From NCBI RefSeq assembly GCF_014192575.1, contig NZ_JACHYC010000001.1, positions 62,001-126,000 on the forward strand: 64,000 nt of DNA, written 5' to 3'. The translations under genes and the position numbers were made by a program. The notes under the pieces were generated by a model. The model was not told the DNA's origin. It ran no database searches and saw only the letters and a list, made by a program, of their open reading frames with translations. Source of the stretch: Variovorax sp. Sphag1AA (lineage in GTDB: Bacteria > Pseudomonadota > Gammaproteobacteria > Burkholderiales > Burkholderiaceae_C). Positions 42,461-50,099 of this stretch are shown in pieces. Each line of letters opens with the position of its first letter. The stretch's first letter is position 1.

Positions 42461-43390
42461 ATGACACAGAACCCTGATCTCGAAGTGCTCCCACGCGACA
42501 TTTCGGCCTATCGCCAAGGCAACACCGGCATCGACTACGTCCACCGCTTCGAATCCGGCAAGCCCGGCCCGCATGTGCTGATCAATGCGCTGACCCATGG
42601 CAACGAAATCTGCGGGATGGTGGCGGCGACTCATCTGCTCGATACGGGCGTCCGTCCGCTCATCGGTACGCTCACCGTGAGCTTCGCGCATGTGGAGGCC
42701 TACAACGCCTTCGATCCGGCCAAGCCCTTCGACAACCGGCAGATCGTCCATAACCTCAACCGTGTTTGGTCCGACGAGTGGCTCGATGGCCCCGAGGACA
42801 GCCCCGAACTGCGCCGCGCACGCGAGCTGCGTCCGGTGGTGGCGGCGGCGGATCACATCCTCGACATTCATTCGACGAGCCAGGACGTGGTGCCCTTCTG
42901 GGTGTACCCCGCCTACGAGCGCAACGCGAAGGTGGCGATGGCGATCGGCCTGCCGCCGGTTCATCTGGTGATGCCGGCCGGACTGGGCTCCGGCACGCCA
43001 TTGATCCAGCATGGGCTGCATGCCGGTGCCGATGCGCCGGGCGCGGCAGTGGTTGTGGAGTGCGGCCAGCACTTCAAGCAGTCAGCGGCCGATCTCGCGA
43101 CCGAAGTGACGCTGCGTTTCCTTGCGCATTTCGGGTTGATCGAGAGGGCGCCCACCGCTCCGCCGGCACCACAGCGGCGTTACGAGCTGCTGGAGACGCA
43201 TGTGATCAAGTCGGAGGACTTCCGCTTCGTGCGGCCGTTGATCGGGTTCGAGACCTTTGCCAAGGGCGAGCTCATCGCGAACAACGGCCCCGACGAGATC
43301 CGTGCGCCCTGCGATGACTGCACCGTGTTCATGCCGGCGCAGCGTGCGATCGTGGGGCGCGAAGCGGTCTATCTCACCAAGCCGCTCTGA
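42461..43390 (+). CDS. Succinylglutamate desuccinylase / aspartoacylase family protein
   Basis: 309 residues. Zinc ligands are His46 and Glu49 in LTHGNEIC and His137 in LDIHSTSQD, as in the M14-related AstE/AspA family. The N terminus has the fold start VHRFESGKPGPHVLINAL. The enzyme deacylates N-acyl amino acids or similar amides; substrate unknown, and no arginine-succinyltransferase genes are nearby. The C-terminal part (about 230-309) is a beta domain as in this family. It converges on glnS, with the stop codons 1 nt apart. Confidence 0.88.
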   Translation: MTQNPDLEVLPRDISAYRQGNTGIDYVHRFESGKPGPHVLINALTHGNEICGMVAATHLLDTGVRPLIGTLTVSFAHVEAYNAFDPAKPFDNRQIVHNLNRVWSDEWLDGPEDSPELRRARELRPVVAAADHILDIHSTSQDVVPFWVYPAYERNAKVAMAIGLPPVHLVMPAGLGSGTPLIQHGLHAGADAPGAAVVVECGQHFKQSAADLATEVTLRFLAHFGLIERAPTAPPAPQRRYELLETHVIKSEDFRFVRPLIGFETFAKGELIANNGPDEIRAPCDDCTVFMPAQRAIVGREAVYLTKPL

Positions 43391-43391
43391 C

Positions 43392-45197
43392 TTATTTGCC
43401 CCAGCTGTCCCGCATCCCGGCCGCGCGGTTGAACACGCGCTGGCCGTTTGCGCCCACGTGCGAATCGAGCACGAAGTAGCCGTGGCGCTCGAACTGGTAG
43501 GGCGCGCCCGGCGCGGCCGACGCCAGTGACGGCTCGGCGTAGCCCTGCGTCACGACGAGGCTGTCGTTGTTGAGTTCGTCGAGCAGTTCGCCGCTTCCGG
43601 GTTGCGCGGCTGCGAAGAGGCGCTCGTAGAGACGCACCTCGGCCGGCAGCGCATCGGCGGCCGCGACCCAGGTGATGTTCCCCTTGACCTTGATCGCGTC
43701 GGCGCCGGGTGTGCCGCTCTTCGTGTCGGGCACCAGCTTGGCTTGCACTTCGACGAGCTTGCCGTCGGCATCGCGCGTCGCGCCGGTGCATTCGATCACG
43801 TGGCCGTACTTGAGGCGCACCTTGTTGCCGGGGAAGAGGCGGAAGAAGCCCTTGGGCTGCACGTCTTCGTAGTCGGTGCGCTCGATCCACACTGCGCGGC
43901 CGAGCTTGAAATTGCGGCGGCCCATCTCGGCGTGGTGCGGATGCACGGGCGCCGTGCATTCGTCGAGCACGTCGTCGCCGCCCATCAACTCGCCCCAGTT
44001 GGTGATGACGAGCTTGACCGGGTCGAGCACCACCATCGCACGCGGGGCGACCGGGTCGAGCGTGTCGCGCAAAGCGGCTTCGAGGCTCGCGTAGTCGATC
44101 CAGCCACCGGACTTGGTCACGCCGGAGCGTTCGCAGAAGAGCTTGAGTGCTTCAGGCGTGTAGCCGCGGCGGCGCAGCCCGGCGAGCGTGGGCATGCGCG
44201 GATCGTCCCAGCCATCGACATGTCCGTCTTCCACCAGTTGGCGCAGCTTGCGCTTGCTGGTGATGACGTGCGTGACGTTGAGCCGCGCGAATTCGTATTG
44301 GCGCGGATGCGGCGAAGCGATCAGGCCGCCTTCGGCGAGCCGGTCGAGCAGCCAGTCGTAGAACGGGCGCTGGTCTTCGAATTCCAGCGTGCAGATGCTA
44401 TGGGTGATCTGCTCCAGCGCGTCCTCGATCGGGTGCGCGAAGGTGTACATCGGATAGATGCACCACTTGTCGCCGGTGTTGTGGTGCGTCGCGCGGCGGA
44501 TGCGGTAGAGCGCCGGGTCGCGCATGTTGATGTTGGGGCTCGCCATGTCGATCTTCGCGCGGAGCACCGCGGCGCCGTCGGGCAGCTTGCCGTCGCGCAT
44601 TTCGCGGAAGCGCGCGAGGTTTTCCTCGGGCGTGCGGAAGCGGAAGGGGCTGTCGGTGCCCGGCGTGTTGAAGTCGCCGCGATTGGCCCGGATCTCCTCG
44701 GCACTCTGCTCATCGACGTAGGCATGACCGGAGGTGATCAAGTACTCGGCCGCGCGGTACATGAAGTCGAAGTAGTTGCTCGCGAAGTAGACGTGGTCGT
44801 TGCGCGCGCCGGGGTGGGCCGGGTCGTCGGCCATCACGGGTTCGTAGCCCATCCATTGCACGGCGTCGCGGATCGCGTCGACGTATTCCTGCTCTTCCTT
44901 TTCGGGATTGGTGTCGTCGAAGCGCAGGTGGCACACGCCGCCGTATTCCTTGGCGAGCTCGAAATTCAGCCAGATGCTCTTGGCGTGGCCGATGTGGAGG
45001 TAGCCGTTGGGTTCTGGCGGAAAACGCATGCGGACCTTGGCCGGGTCTTGCATGCCTTGGGCGTGGTGAGCGGCATCGCCGGGGTCGCCACCCCATTTGC
45101 GGTCGGAATATGTGCCCTGCTCGAGATCGTTTTCGATGACGTGGCGCAAGAAATTGCTAGGCTTGGCGGTATCGTTGTCGGCTGCGGCGGAAGTCAT
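43392..45197 (-). CDS. glnS: Glutamine-tRNA ligase
   Basis: 601 residues. Class I synthetase signatures: HIGH in PPEPNGYLHIGHAKSI, KMSKS variant in THVITSKRKLRQL, and the family block GWDDPRMPTLAGLRRRGYTPE. The anticodon-binding beta-barrel domains fill the C-terminal third (from about 360). The N-terminal extension of about 50 residues (SNFLRHVIENDLEQGTY and a Gly/His-rich linker) is normal for proteobacterial GlnS. The product charges tRNA-Gln directly. The 138 bp between its start and the divergent small secreted protein gene hold both promoters. Confidence 0.97.
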   Translation of the reverse strand: MTSAAADNDTAKPSNFLRHVIENDLEQGTYSDRKWGGDPGDAAHHAQGMQDPAKVRMRFPPEPNGYLHIGHAKSIWLNFELAKEYGGVCHLRFDDTNPEKEEQEYVDAIRDAVQWMGYEPVMADDPAHPGARNDHVYFASNYFDFMYRAAEYLITSGHAYVDEQSAEEIRANRGDFNTPGTDSPFRFRTPEENLARFREMRDGKLPDGAAVLRAKIDMASPNINMRDPALYRIRRATHHNTGDKWCIYPMYTFAHPIEDALEQITHSICTLEFEDQRPFYDWLLDRLAEGGLIASPHPRQYEFARLNVTHVITSKRKLRQLVEDGHVDGWDDPRMPTLAGLRRRGYTPEALKLFCERSGVTKSGGWIDYASLEAALRDTLDPVAPRAMVVLDPVKLVITNWGELMGGDDVLDECTAPVHPHHAEMGRRNFKLGRAVWIERTDYEDVQPKGFFRLFPGNKVRLKYGHVIECTGATRDADGKLVEVQAKLVPDTKSGTPGADAIKVKGNITWVAAADALPAEVRLYERLFAAAQPGSGELLDELNNDSLVVTQGYAEPSLASAAPGAPYQFERHGYFVLDSHVGANGQRVFNRAAGMRDSWGK

Positions 45198-45335
45198 TCA
45201 CGCATTCTACGTGCCGCTGGAGGCACGTTACCTTTGGCAACCTTCTTCACAGAGCGGCGTACACCGCCTTGACACTTGCCGCGTTGAATACGCACATGGG
45301 CGATCGATACGCCCGCTTTAAACAGGAGTCCAGAC

Positions 45336-45671
45336 ATGAGCACAACTCGATCCACACTCTTCAAATGGGCCGCTGCAGGCGCTGTCGCCGCAGGTGCGCT
45401 CTTTGCCGCAGCGTCCGCGAGCGCAGCCAATGTTGCCTGGTCGGTCGGTGTCAACGTCCCTGGCGTCGCCGTCGGTGTCGCATCGCCGCAACCGTATTAC
45501 GTCGCCCCGGCGCCGGTCTATTACCCGCCAGCGGCCTATGTGGCTCCGGCACCGGTGTATGTCCGCCCGGCACCCGTTTATTACGCACCGGCGCCGCGTT
45601 ACTACCGTCCGGCTCCCGTGTACTACCCGGGGCCGTACTACCACGGCCACGGCCACCGTTACTACCGCTGA
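45336..45671 (+). CDS. Small secreted Tyr/Pro-rich repeat protein
   Basis: 111 residues. Signal peptide LFKWAAAGAVAAGALFAAASASA. After a short Val-rich segment (VAWSVGVNVPGVAVGVA), the remaining 60 residues are tandem variants of APAPVYY and RPAPVYY, ending in HGHGHRYYR. Such sequences are unstructured, may coat the envelope or periplasm, and may bind metal through the C-terminal histidines. I know no defined function. The 138-bp gap to the divergent glnS contains a TTGACA at 45269 but no matching -10. A strong bidirectional terminator follows. Confidence 0.78.
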   Translation: MSTTRSTLFKWAAAGAVAAGALFAAASASAANVAWSVGVNVPGVAVGVASPQPYYVAPAPVYYPPAAYVAPAPVYVRPAPVYYAPAPRYYRPAPVYYPGPYYHGHGHRYYR

Positions 45672-45710
45672 GCGAACGGCTCACACCTATAAATAGCCTG
45701 CTGTCACATG

Positions 45711-45748
45711 AAAAGGCCGGCCCCGTCAAAAGGGCCGGCCTTTTCTTT
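45711..45748. terminator. Bidirectional intrinsic terminator
   Basis: Perfect 13-bp stem AAAAGGCCGGCCC / GGGCCGGCCTTTT with an 8-nt loop, followed by TTTTCTTT on the plus strand and, by symmetry, an A/T tract on the minus strand. It lies between the convergent Tyr/Pro-rich gene and the LytTR response regulator gene, so it can serve both. It is the only textbook intrinsic terminator I found in the window. Confidence 0.93.
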
Positions 45749-45785
45749 GGTCCGTTGGCCTCGTTCTTGCGGTGTCAGAGCCGGA

Positions 45786-46610
45786 CTACATCGCCCTGAA
45801 TAGATGGGCATACAGGCGGCTGACCGGGATTTTTTCGGTCCGTCCGCGCAGCGTCAGATGCTGCTTGCCCGCCTCGTCGCGGTGGACTGCTTCGATCGCA
45901 TCGGCGCGCACCACCGCCGCACGGTGAACCTGCCAGAAGGCCTGCGAATCGAGTTGCGGCAGCAATTGCTTGAGCGGTGTGCGAATAAGGTATTCGTTTT
46001 GTGCGGTGATCACTCGGACGTACTTGTCGGCCGCTTCGAAGTACTGCACCTCGTCGATCGGCACCATCCGGACCGTGTTGCCTGACGATCCCGCCTCGCT
46101 CGCAGGAATCAGCTTGAGCGGTGCGACACCGGTGGATGCGGATTCGGCGGCCCCGAGCACCTTTCGCCATTGCGCGAGCGTGCTGGCGAGCGCATCGTCC
46201 GCAGGCAGGGACGACGATGAACGCTGGTCCAGCGCCGCGCGCACGCGGGTCACGGTGCGGCGCAGCCGGTCGGACTGCACCGGCTTGAGCACATAGTCGA
46301 TCGCCTGCGCATCGAAGGCGCGCGCGGCGTATTCGTCATAGGCGGTCACGAAGACGAGTTGCGGCATGGGCGCCTCGTCCACCGGCCAGGCGTCGGCCAG
46401 TTCCGCCGCCGCGCCGAGTCCGTCGAGTCCGGGCATGCGGATGTCGAGAAAGAGCACCTGCGGAAGCTGCTCCAGCGCTTCGCGCACTGCACTGCGTCCG
46501 TCGCCGACGGTGGCGACCACCTGCAATTCAGGCCATACGGCGGCCAGTTCGGCGCGAAGGGCTTGTGCGAGCAGCGGCTCGTCTTCGGCGATGAGTGCGG
46601 TCGGATTCAT
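45786..46610 (-). CDS. LytTR-family response regulator (AlgR/LytR type)
   Basis: 274 residues. Receiver domain (about 5-125) with Asp10/Glu11 in LIAEDEP, phospho-acceptor Asp56 in LFLDIRMPG, and Lys in VLKPVQSDR. After a Ser/Ala-rich linker comes a LytTR DNA-binding domain (about 170-270: MVPIDEVQYFEAADKYVRVI, FWQVHRAAVVRADAI, IPVSRLYAHLF). It starts 5 nt after the kinase stop on the same strand, giving a two-component pair. Proteobacterial pairs of this type control envelope, pili or metabolite-sensing genes; targets here are unknown. Confidence 0.93.
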   Translation of the reverse strand: MNPTALIAEDEPLLAQALRAELAAVWPELQVVATVGDGRSAVREALEQLPQVLFLDIRMPGLDGLGAAAELADAWPVDEAPMPQLVFVTAYDEYAARAFDAQAIDYVLKPVQSDRLRRTVTRVRAALDQRSSSSLPADDALASTLAQWRKVLGAAESASTGVAPLKLIPASEAGSSGNTVRMVPIDEVQYFEAADKYVRVITAQNEYLIRTPLKQLLPQLDSQAFWQVHRAAVVRADAIEAVHRDEAGKQHLTLRGRTEKIPVSRLYAHLFRAM

Positions 46611-46615
46611 TCAGT

Positions 46616-47683
46616 TCAGGCAGACAGGGGGAAGCTGATGGCTGCACGGGTCCCGCCGGTCGGCAGCGGGGCCATCGTCATGGTGCTTTGCGGGCCGTAG
46701 ACGGTCTGCAGCCGTTCGCGCACCTGCGCAAGCCCGAAGCCGCCTTCCTTGGACGGCGCAGCCGCTTCGGCATCGATGCCGACGCCGGTGTCCGTCACTT
46801 CGATGAGCAGGGTCGTGCCGTTGCGTCGGGCGCGTACGACGATCTCGCCGCCTTCCACGCGGGGCTCGAGGCCGTGGCGAATGCTGTTTTCAACCAGCGG
46901 TTGCAGCATCAGCGGCGGCACCGGTACGTCGCGCAGCCCATCGGGCAGGTCGAGCGTATAGCGCAGCCGGTCGCCCATTCGCACGGACATCAGTTCGAGG
47001 TAGTCGCGCAGCCGGTCGAACTCGGCCGCCAGCGGATGCGCCAGCGAGCGCGAGCCGCCGAGCGTCACGCGCAGGTAGCTGTTGAGCCGGTCGAGCATCG
47101 CGATCGCGCGATCCGGGTCGGTCTTGATCAGCACGCGCAGGTTCGCGAGCGTATTGAAGAGCATGTGCGGCTCGAGCTGCGTTTCGAGCAGCTTGAGCCG
47201 TGCATCGGCCGCGTCGCGCTCGGCGATCGCGATGGCGCCTTCGAGGTACTTGCTGCGCCCGCGGCTGTAGTAGTAGTAGCAGATGACCACGCCCGAGACG
47301 ACGGTGATGACCACCATCGAGGCCAGCTTCTGGGGTGCCATGGTCCAGAGCCCGAAGACCGGCGCGCCGTTGTAGGCATCGCCAATCGCATTACCGACGA
47401 CGAAGCCCACGAAGATGCCGAAGACCACCAGCGCGATGCCCTTGGGGCCGTGCGGCCAGAGTTTGCTGGGGTCCGGGCTCATCATCAGGCGGCCCAGATC
47501 GATGATGAGCCAGCTGATCAGGCCGATCGCGAGCGAATAGACGAACTGCGAGATCCAGCTGCCATGCCCCGTGATGATGAAGATGATCGCGATCAGGCAG
47601 CAGATGAACGCGGTGCTCACCCCGTGTCGCAACACGTCCCGCATGTTTTCGCGCGTGAGGTTGCGCTTGAACGTGGCGATCAA
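46616..47683 (-). CDS. LytS-type sensor histidine kinase
   Basis: 355 residues. Four transmembrane segments in the first 140 residues (about 22-40, 48-64, 83-105, 122-138). The His_kinase motif has phospho-acceptor His173 in TQLEPHMLFNTLANL, and a C-terminal ATPase domain follows with VENSIRHGLEP, DTGVGI and GFGLAQVRERLQ. It phosphorylates the adjacent LytTR regulator. There is no separate sensor domain; the signal must be felt by the membrane part. It follows the 2TM-domain gene by 55 nt. Confidence 0.93.
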   Translation of the reverse strand: MIATFKRNLTRENMRDVLRHGVSTAFICCLIAIIFIITGHGSWISQFVYSLAIGLISWLIIDLGRLMMSPDPSKLWPHGPKGIALVVFGIFVGFVVGNAIGDAYNGAPVFGLWTMAPQKLASMVVITVVSGVVICYYYYSRGRSKYLEGAIAIAERDAADARLKLLETQLEPHMLFNTLANLRVLIKTDPDRAIAMLDRLNSYLRVTLGGSRSLAHPLAAEFDRLRDYLELMSVRMGDRLRYTLDLPDGLRDVPVPPLMLQPLVENSIRHGLEPRVEGGEIVVRARRNGTTLLIEVTDTGVGIDAEAAAPSKEGGFGLAQVRERLQTVYGPQSTMTMAPLPTGGTRAAISFPLSA

Positions 47684-47738
47684 GAGGCGTCTCCGGTCAT
47701 GGCTGCCGATTCTGGACGAAGTTGCCAGTCAAAGGCCT

Positions 47739-48020
47739 TCACCACGGATCGCCATGGCTCGCATCGAGCTTGGCGCGCTCGTGCGCCACCATCCGTTCGA
47801 GCAGATTGCCGCCGGGCGCGAAGAGCCAGACGGAAGCGCCGTGCAGCGCAAGGCCCAGGCCCCATCCGAGCAGCGGGAAGATCGCCCAGCCGCGGCCGGT
47901 GTAGAGCGACAGCCCGATGAGCATCATGTTGACCGTCGCGTAGACGGTGGCGTGGATGAACCAGCCGATCTTCGCCTTCGCGCGCTTGCGGGCCAGGTGG
48001 TCGATGTCTTCGTTGGTCAT
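47739..48020 (-). CDS. 2TM-domain membrane protein
   Basis: 93 residues from ATG 48020. Two hydrophobic helices (about 20-42 and 48-68) with the domain pattern ARKRAKAKIGWFIHATVYATVN and GWGLGLALHGASVW, between charged ends. The 2TM domain is frequently encoded next to LytS/LytTR systems, where it may take part in sensing, but its mechanism is not established. It lies between the DUF6622-like gene (30 nt upstream) and the kinase gene. Confidence 0.85.
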   Translation of the reverse strand: MTNEDIDHLARKRAKAKIGWFIHATVYATVNMMLIGLSLYTGRGWAIFPLLGWGLGLALHGASVWLFAPGGNLLERMVAHERAKLDASHGDPW

Positions 48021-48050
48021 GATCAAGCTCCTTCGTCTCTGGTTTGCGGT

Positions 48051-48563
48051 TCAGGCGGCGACCCCGGCGGCGTCTCCGCGCATCGCAAGGCGCCACAGGC
48101 GGATCGCACGGCCGACGAAGACGCCGGTAAACGTGCCGTACAGGGCGCTGATGCCGATGCTGAAGGGCGTCTGGTGAGCGTACTCCGGATGGAATGCCAT
48201 CAGCACGCCGACGATGTACTTGGTGAAGAAGATGCCCATCATGAGCATCAGCGGCACCGCAGTCCCCGCGATATGGAAGCGGCGGGCCGCAGCGTCGTAG
48301 CGTGTGCCCGCGGGCAACTCGCGTTGCAGCACCAGCGCGAGCGTCGCGAAGACCATGGCAGCCCAGGCCAGCAGCGACACGATCGAATCGCCGAAAGCAG
48401 ATGCGACCCCGAAGACCGACAGGCCGCCCATCACCACCGGCATGAGCGCCGTGCGGGTCATGCTCAGGCTGGACGCGACGAGTTGGCGGGCGCCGAGCCA
48501 CAGCAGCAACGCGAAGAGGCCGAAGACCCACTTGGGGGTGTGAAGGAGGATCTGCATCAGCAT
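48051..48563 (-). CDS. Four- to five-helix membrane protein (DUF6622-like)
   Basis: 170 residues from ATG 48563 with GGAG 6 nt upstream. Hydrophobic segments near 10-28, 36-54, 58-76, 98-116 and 135-152. The start ILLHTPKWVFGLFALLLWLGARQL and the GTRYDAAARRFHIAGTAVPL loop match a family I know as DUF6622, with no assigned activity. As first gene of the minus-strand operon with the 2TM, kinase and regulator genes, it probably acts in the same signalling system or is its feedback target. Confidence 0.78.
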   Translation of the reverse strand: MLMQILLHTPKWVFGLFALLLWLGARQLVASSLSMTRTALMPVVMGGLSVFGVASAFGDSIVSLLAWAAMVFATLALVLQRELPAGTRYDAAARRFHIAGTAVPLMLMMGIFFTKYIVGVLMAFHPEYAHQTPFSIGISALYGTFTGVFVGRAIRLWRLAMRGDAAGVAA

Positions 48564-48709
48564 GGTGTGCTCCGTGAGAGGTGGATGGGTTCCTGAATCG
48601 ATGGGCGGACTGTGCCGGCGACCCGTCCCGCCCGCCATGGCGATGCGACGAACTGCACCCCGGCGGCGCCAGTTGCAGATCGCTGTCGCCAGATGCAGAC
48701 GGCAACCTG

Positions 48710-48728
48710 GGCTTTACCGAGGCTTTAC
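48710..48728 (+). promoter_or_regulatory. Direct repeats upstream of the RND efflux operon
   Basis: GGCTTTAC occurs twice with an 11-nt period (48710-48717 and 48721-48728), followed by GGTTTGTAAG, about 72 nt before the first ATG of the efflux operon. An 11-nt direct repeat on one helix face is how OmpR/PhoB-type response regulators bind. No such regulator is adjacent. The 236-bp divergent gap holds nothing else clear. Confidence 0.45.
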
Positions 48729-48799
48729 GGTTTGTAAGAACGGAGCGCTACGATTCCCGGCTCCACTCAGAGGCATACGTCCAAAGCCTGACTCCAACA

Positions 48800-50080
48800 A
48801 TGTCGTCACCCAACGCCGAGCCCAACCTTCCCATCCATCCCGAACCCCGGCCTCCTTCACGTGGACGGCGCTGGCTGGGTACGTCGCTGGCGCTGATCCT
48901 CGTGGCGGGACTGGCGGCAGGCGGGTGGTATCTCATCAAGCGCTCGGGCGAGCCGGCAGGCGGACGTCCCGGCTTCGGCGCCGGTGGCCTCAGCCAGACG
49001 GTCGGCCATTCGGAGGCACGCCGCACGGACCTCCCCATCCTCATCGACGCGCTCGGCACCGTGACGCCGCTGGCGACCATCACGCTGCGGCCGCAGGTCG
49101 GCGGGGTGCTGACCGAGGTGCTCTATACGGAAGGGCAGACGGTCACCAAGGGACAAGTGCTCGCGCGAATCGATCCGCGCCCTTATGAACAGGCGCTGGC
49201 CCAGGCGCAGGGCACGCGGGTGCGCGACGAGGCGCAGCTCGAGGCCGCCCGCGTCACGTTGGCGCGCTATCGCACGCTGCTCGGCCAGGACTCGATCGCC
49301 CGGCAGGACGTCGACACGCAGGCCGCGCTGGTCAAGCAGCTCGAAGGTGCGGTGATCACCGATCGCGCCGCCGAAGCCGCAGCCAAGCTCAATCTCGAAT
49401 ACACGCGCATCACCGCACCGGTGGCGGGCCGCATCGGGCTTCGCACGGTCGACCCGGGCAACAACGTGACGGCCAACGCGACCACGGGCATCGCGGTCAT
49501 CACGCAGATGAACCCGATCGACGTGCAGTTCGCGGTGCCGCAGGACCGCGTGCCCGACATCCAGGCCCAGCTCTCCAAGGGCGAGCCGCTGCACGTAAAG
49601 GCCATGGACCGCGTGCGCGCTTCGGTGCTCGACACCGGCACCTTCTCGACGCTCGACAACGTGGTCGACACCAGTACCGGCACCGTCAAGGCCAAGGCGC
49701 GCTTCGCGAACCAGGGCGCGCCGCTGTTCCCGAACCAGTTCGTCAACGTGCAGATGACGCTGCGCACCATCAGCGCCGTCGTCGTGCCGGTGACCGCGGT
49801 GCGCACTGGGCCAAACGGCACGTTCGTCTATGTGATCAACGAGGACCGCACCGTGTCCATGCGCGCGGTCAAGCGCGGCGAGTCGACGGTCGATCTGGTG
49901 GCGATCAACGACGGTGTGAAGGAAGGTGAACTCGTCGTCACCGAGGGCGGCGATCGCCTCAAGGACGGCGCGCGTGTGATGTTGCAGGGCGAAAAGCCGA
50001 CGCCGCCGCGCCAGGGTGCGAAGGGCCAGCGCGGCGAAGGGCAGCAGCAAGGGCGTCGCCAGCGTCCGCCACCGCAGTAA
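48800..50080 (+). CDS. mdtA: RND efflux periplasmic adaptor (MdtA-like)
   Basis: 426 residues. One N-terminal membrane anchor ([21 protein letters not shown]) leads into a lipoyl/barrel-sandwich domain ([20 protein letters not shown]), an alpha-hairpin (about 150-205), the matching half ([21 protein letters not shown]), a beta-barrel and a membrane-proximal domain. The Gln/Gly/Arg-rich tail is free of structure. It bridges the inner membrane pumps to the outer membrane channel. ATG at 48800 is chosen; the open frame further up crosses the promoter. The pump genes follow at 19 and 12 nt spacing. The symbol reflects gene order and similarity to MdtABC. Confidence 0.9.
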   Translation: MSSPNAEPNLPIHPEPRPPSRGRRWLGTSLALILVAGLAAGGWYLIKRSGEPAGGRPGFGAGGLSQTVGHSEARRTDLPILIDALGTVTPLATITLRPQVGGVLTEVLYTEGQTVTKGQVLARIDPRPYEQALAQAQGTRVRDEAQLEAARVTLARYRTLLGQDSIARQDVDTQAALVKQLEGAVITDRAAEAAAKLNLEYTRITAPVAGRIGLRTVDPGNNVTANATTGIAVITQMNPIDVQFAVPQDRVPDIQAQLSKGEPLHVKAMDRVRASVLDTGTFSTLDNVVDTSTGTVKAKARFANQGAPLFPNQFVNVQMTLRTISAVVVPVTAVRTGPNGTFVYVINEDRTVSMRAVKRGESTVDLVAINDGVKEGELVVTEGGDRLKDGARVMLQGEKPTPPRQGAKGQRGEGQQQGRRQRPPPQ

Positions 50081-50099
50081 GCAAGGGACAGGTAAGAAG

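Noticed and set aside
45269..45300. A promoter from TTGACA upstream of the Tyr/Pro-rich protein gene
   Set aside because: The -35 is perfect, but no sequence close to TATAAT occurs at 16-18 nt, so a full promoter is not supported.
45480..45660. Tandem DNA repeats as a possible CRISPR or VNTR
   Set aside because: The repetition follows codons for APAPVYY-type units in a secreted protein. Units are short, variable and have no spacers.
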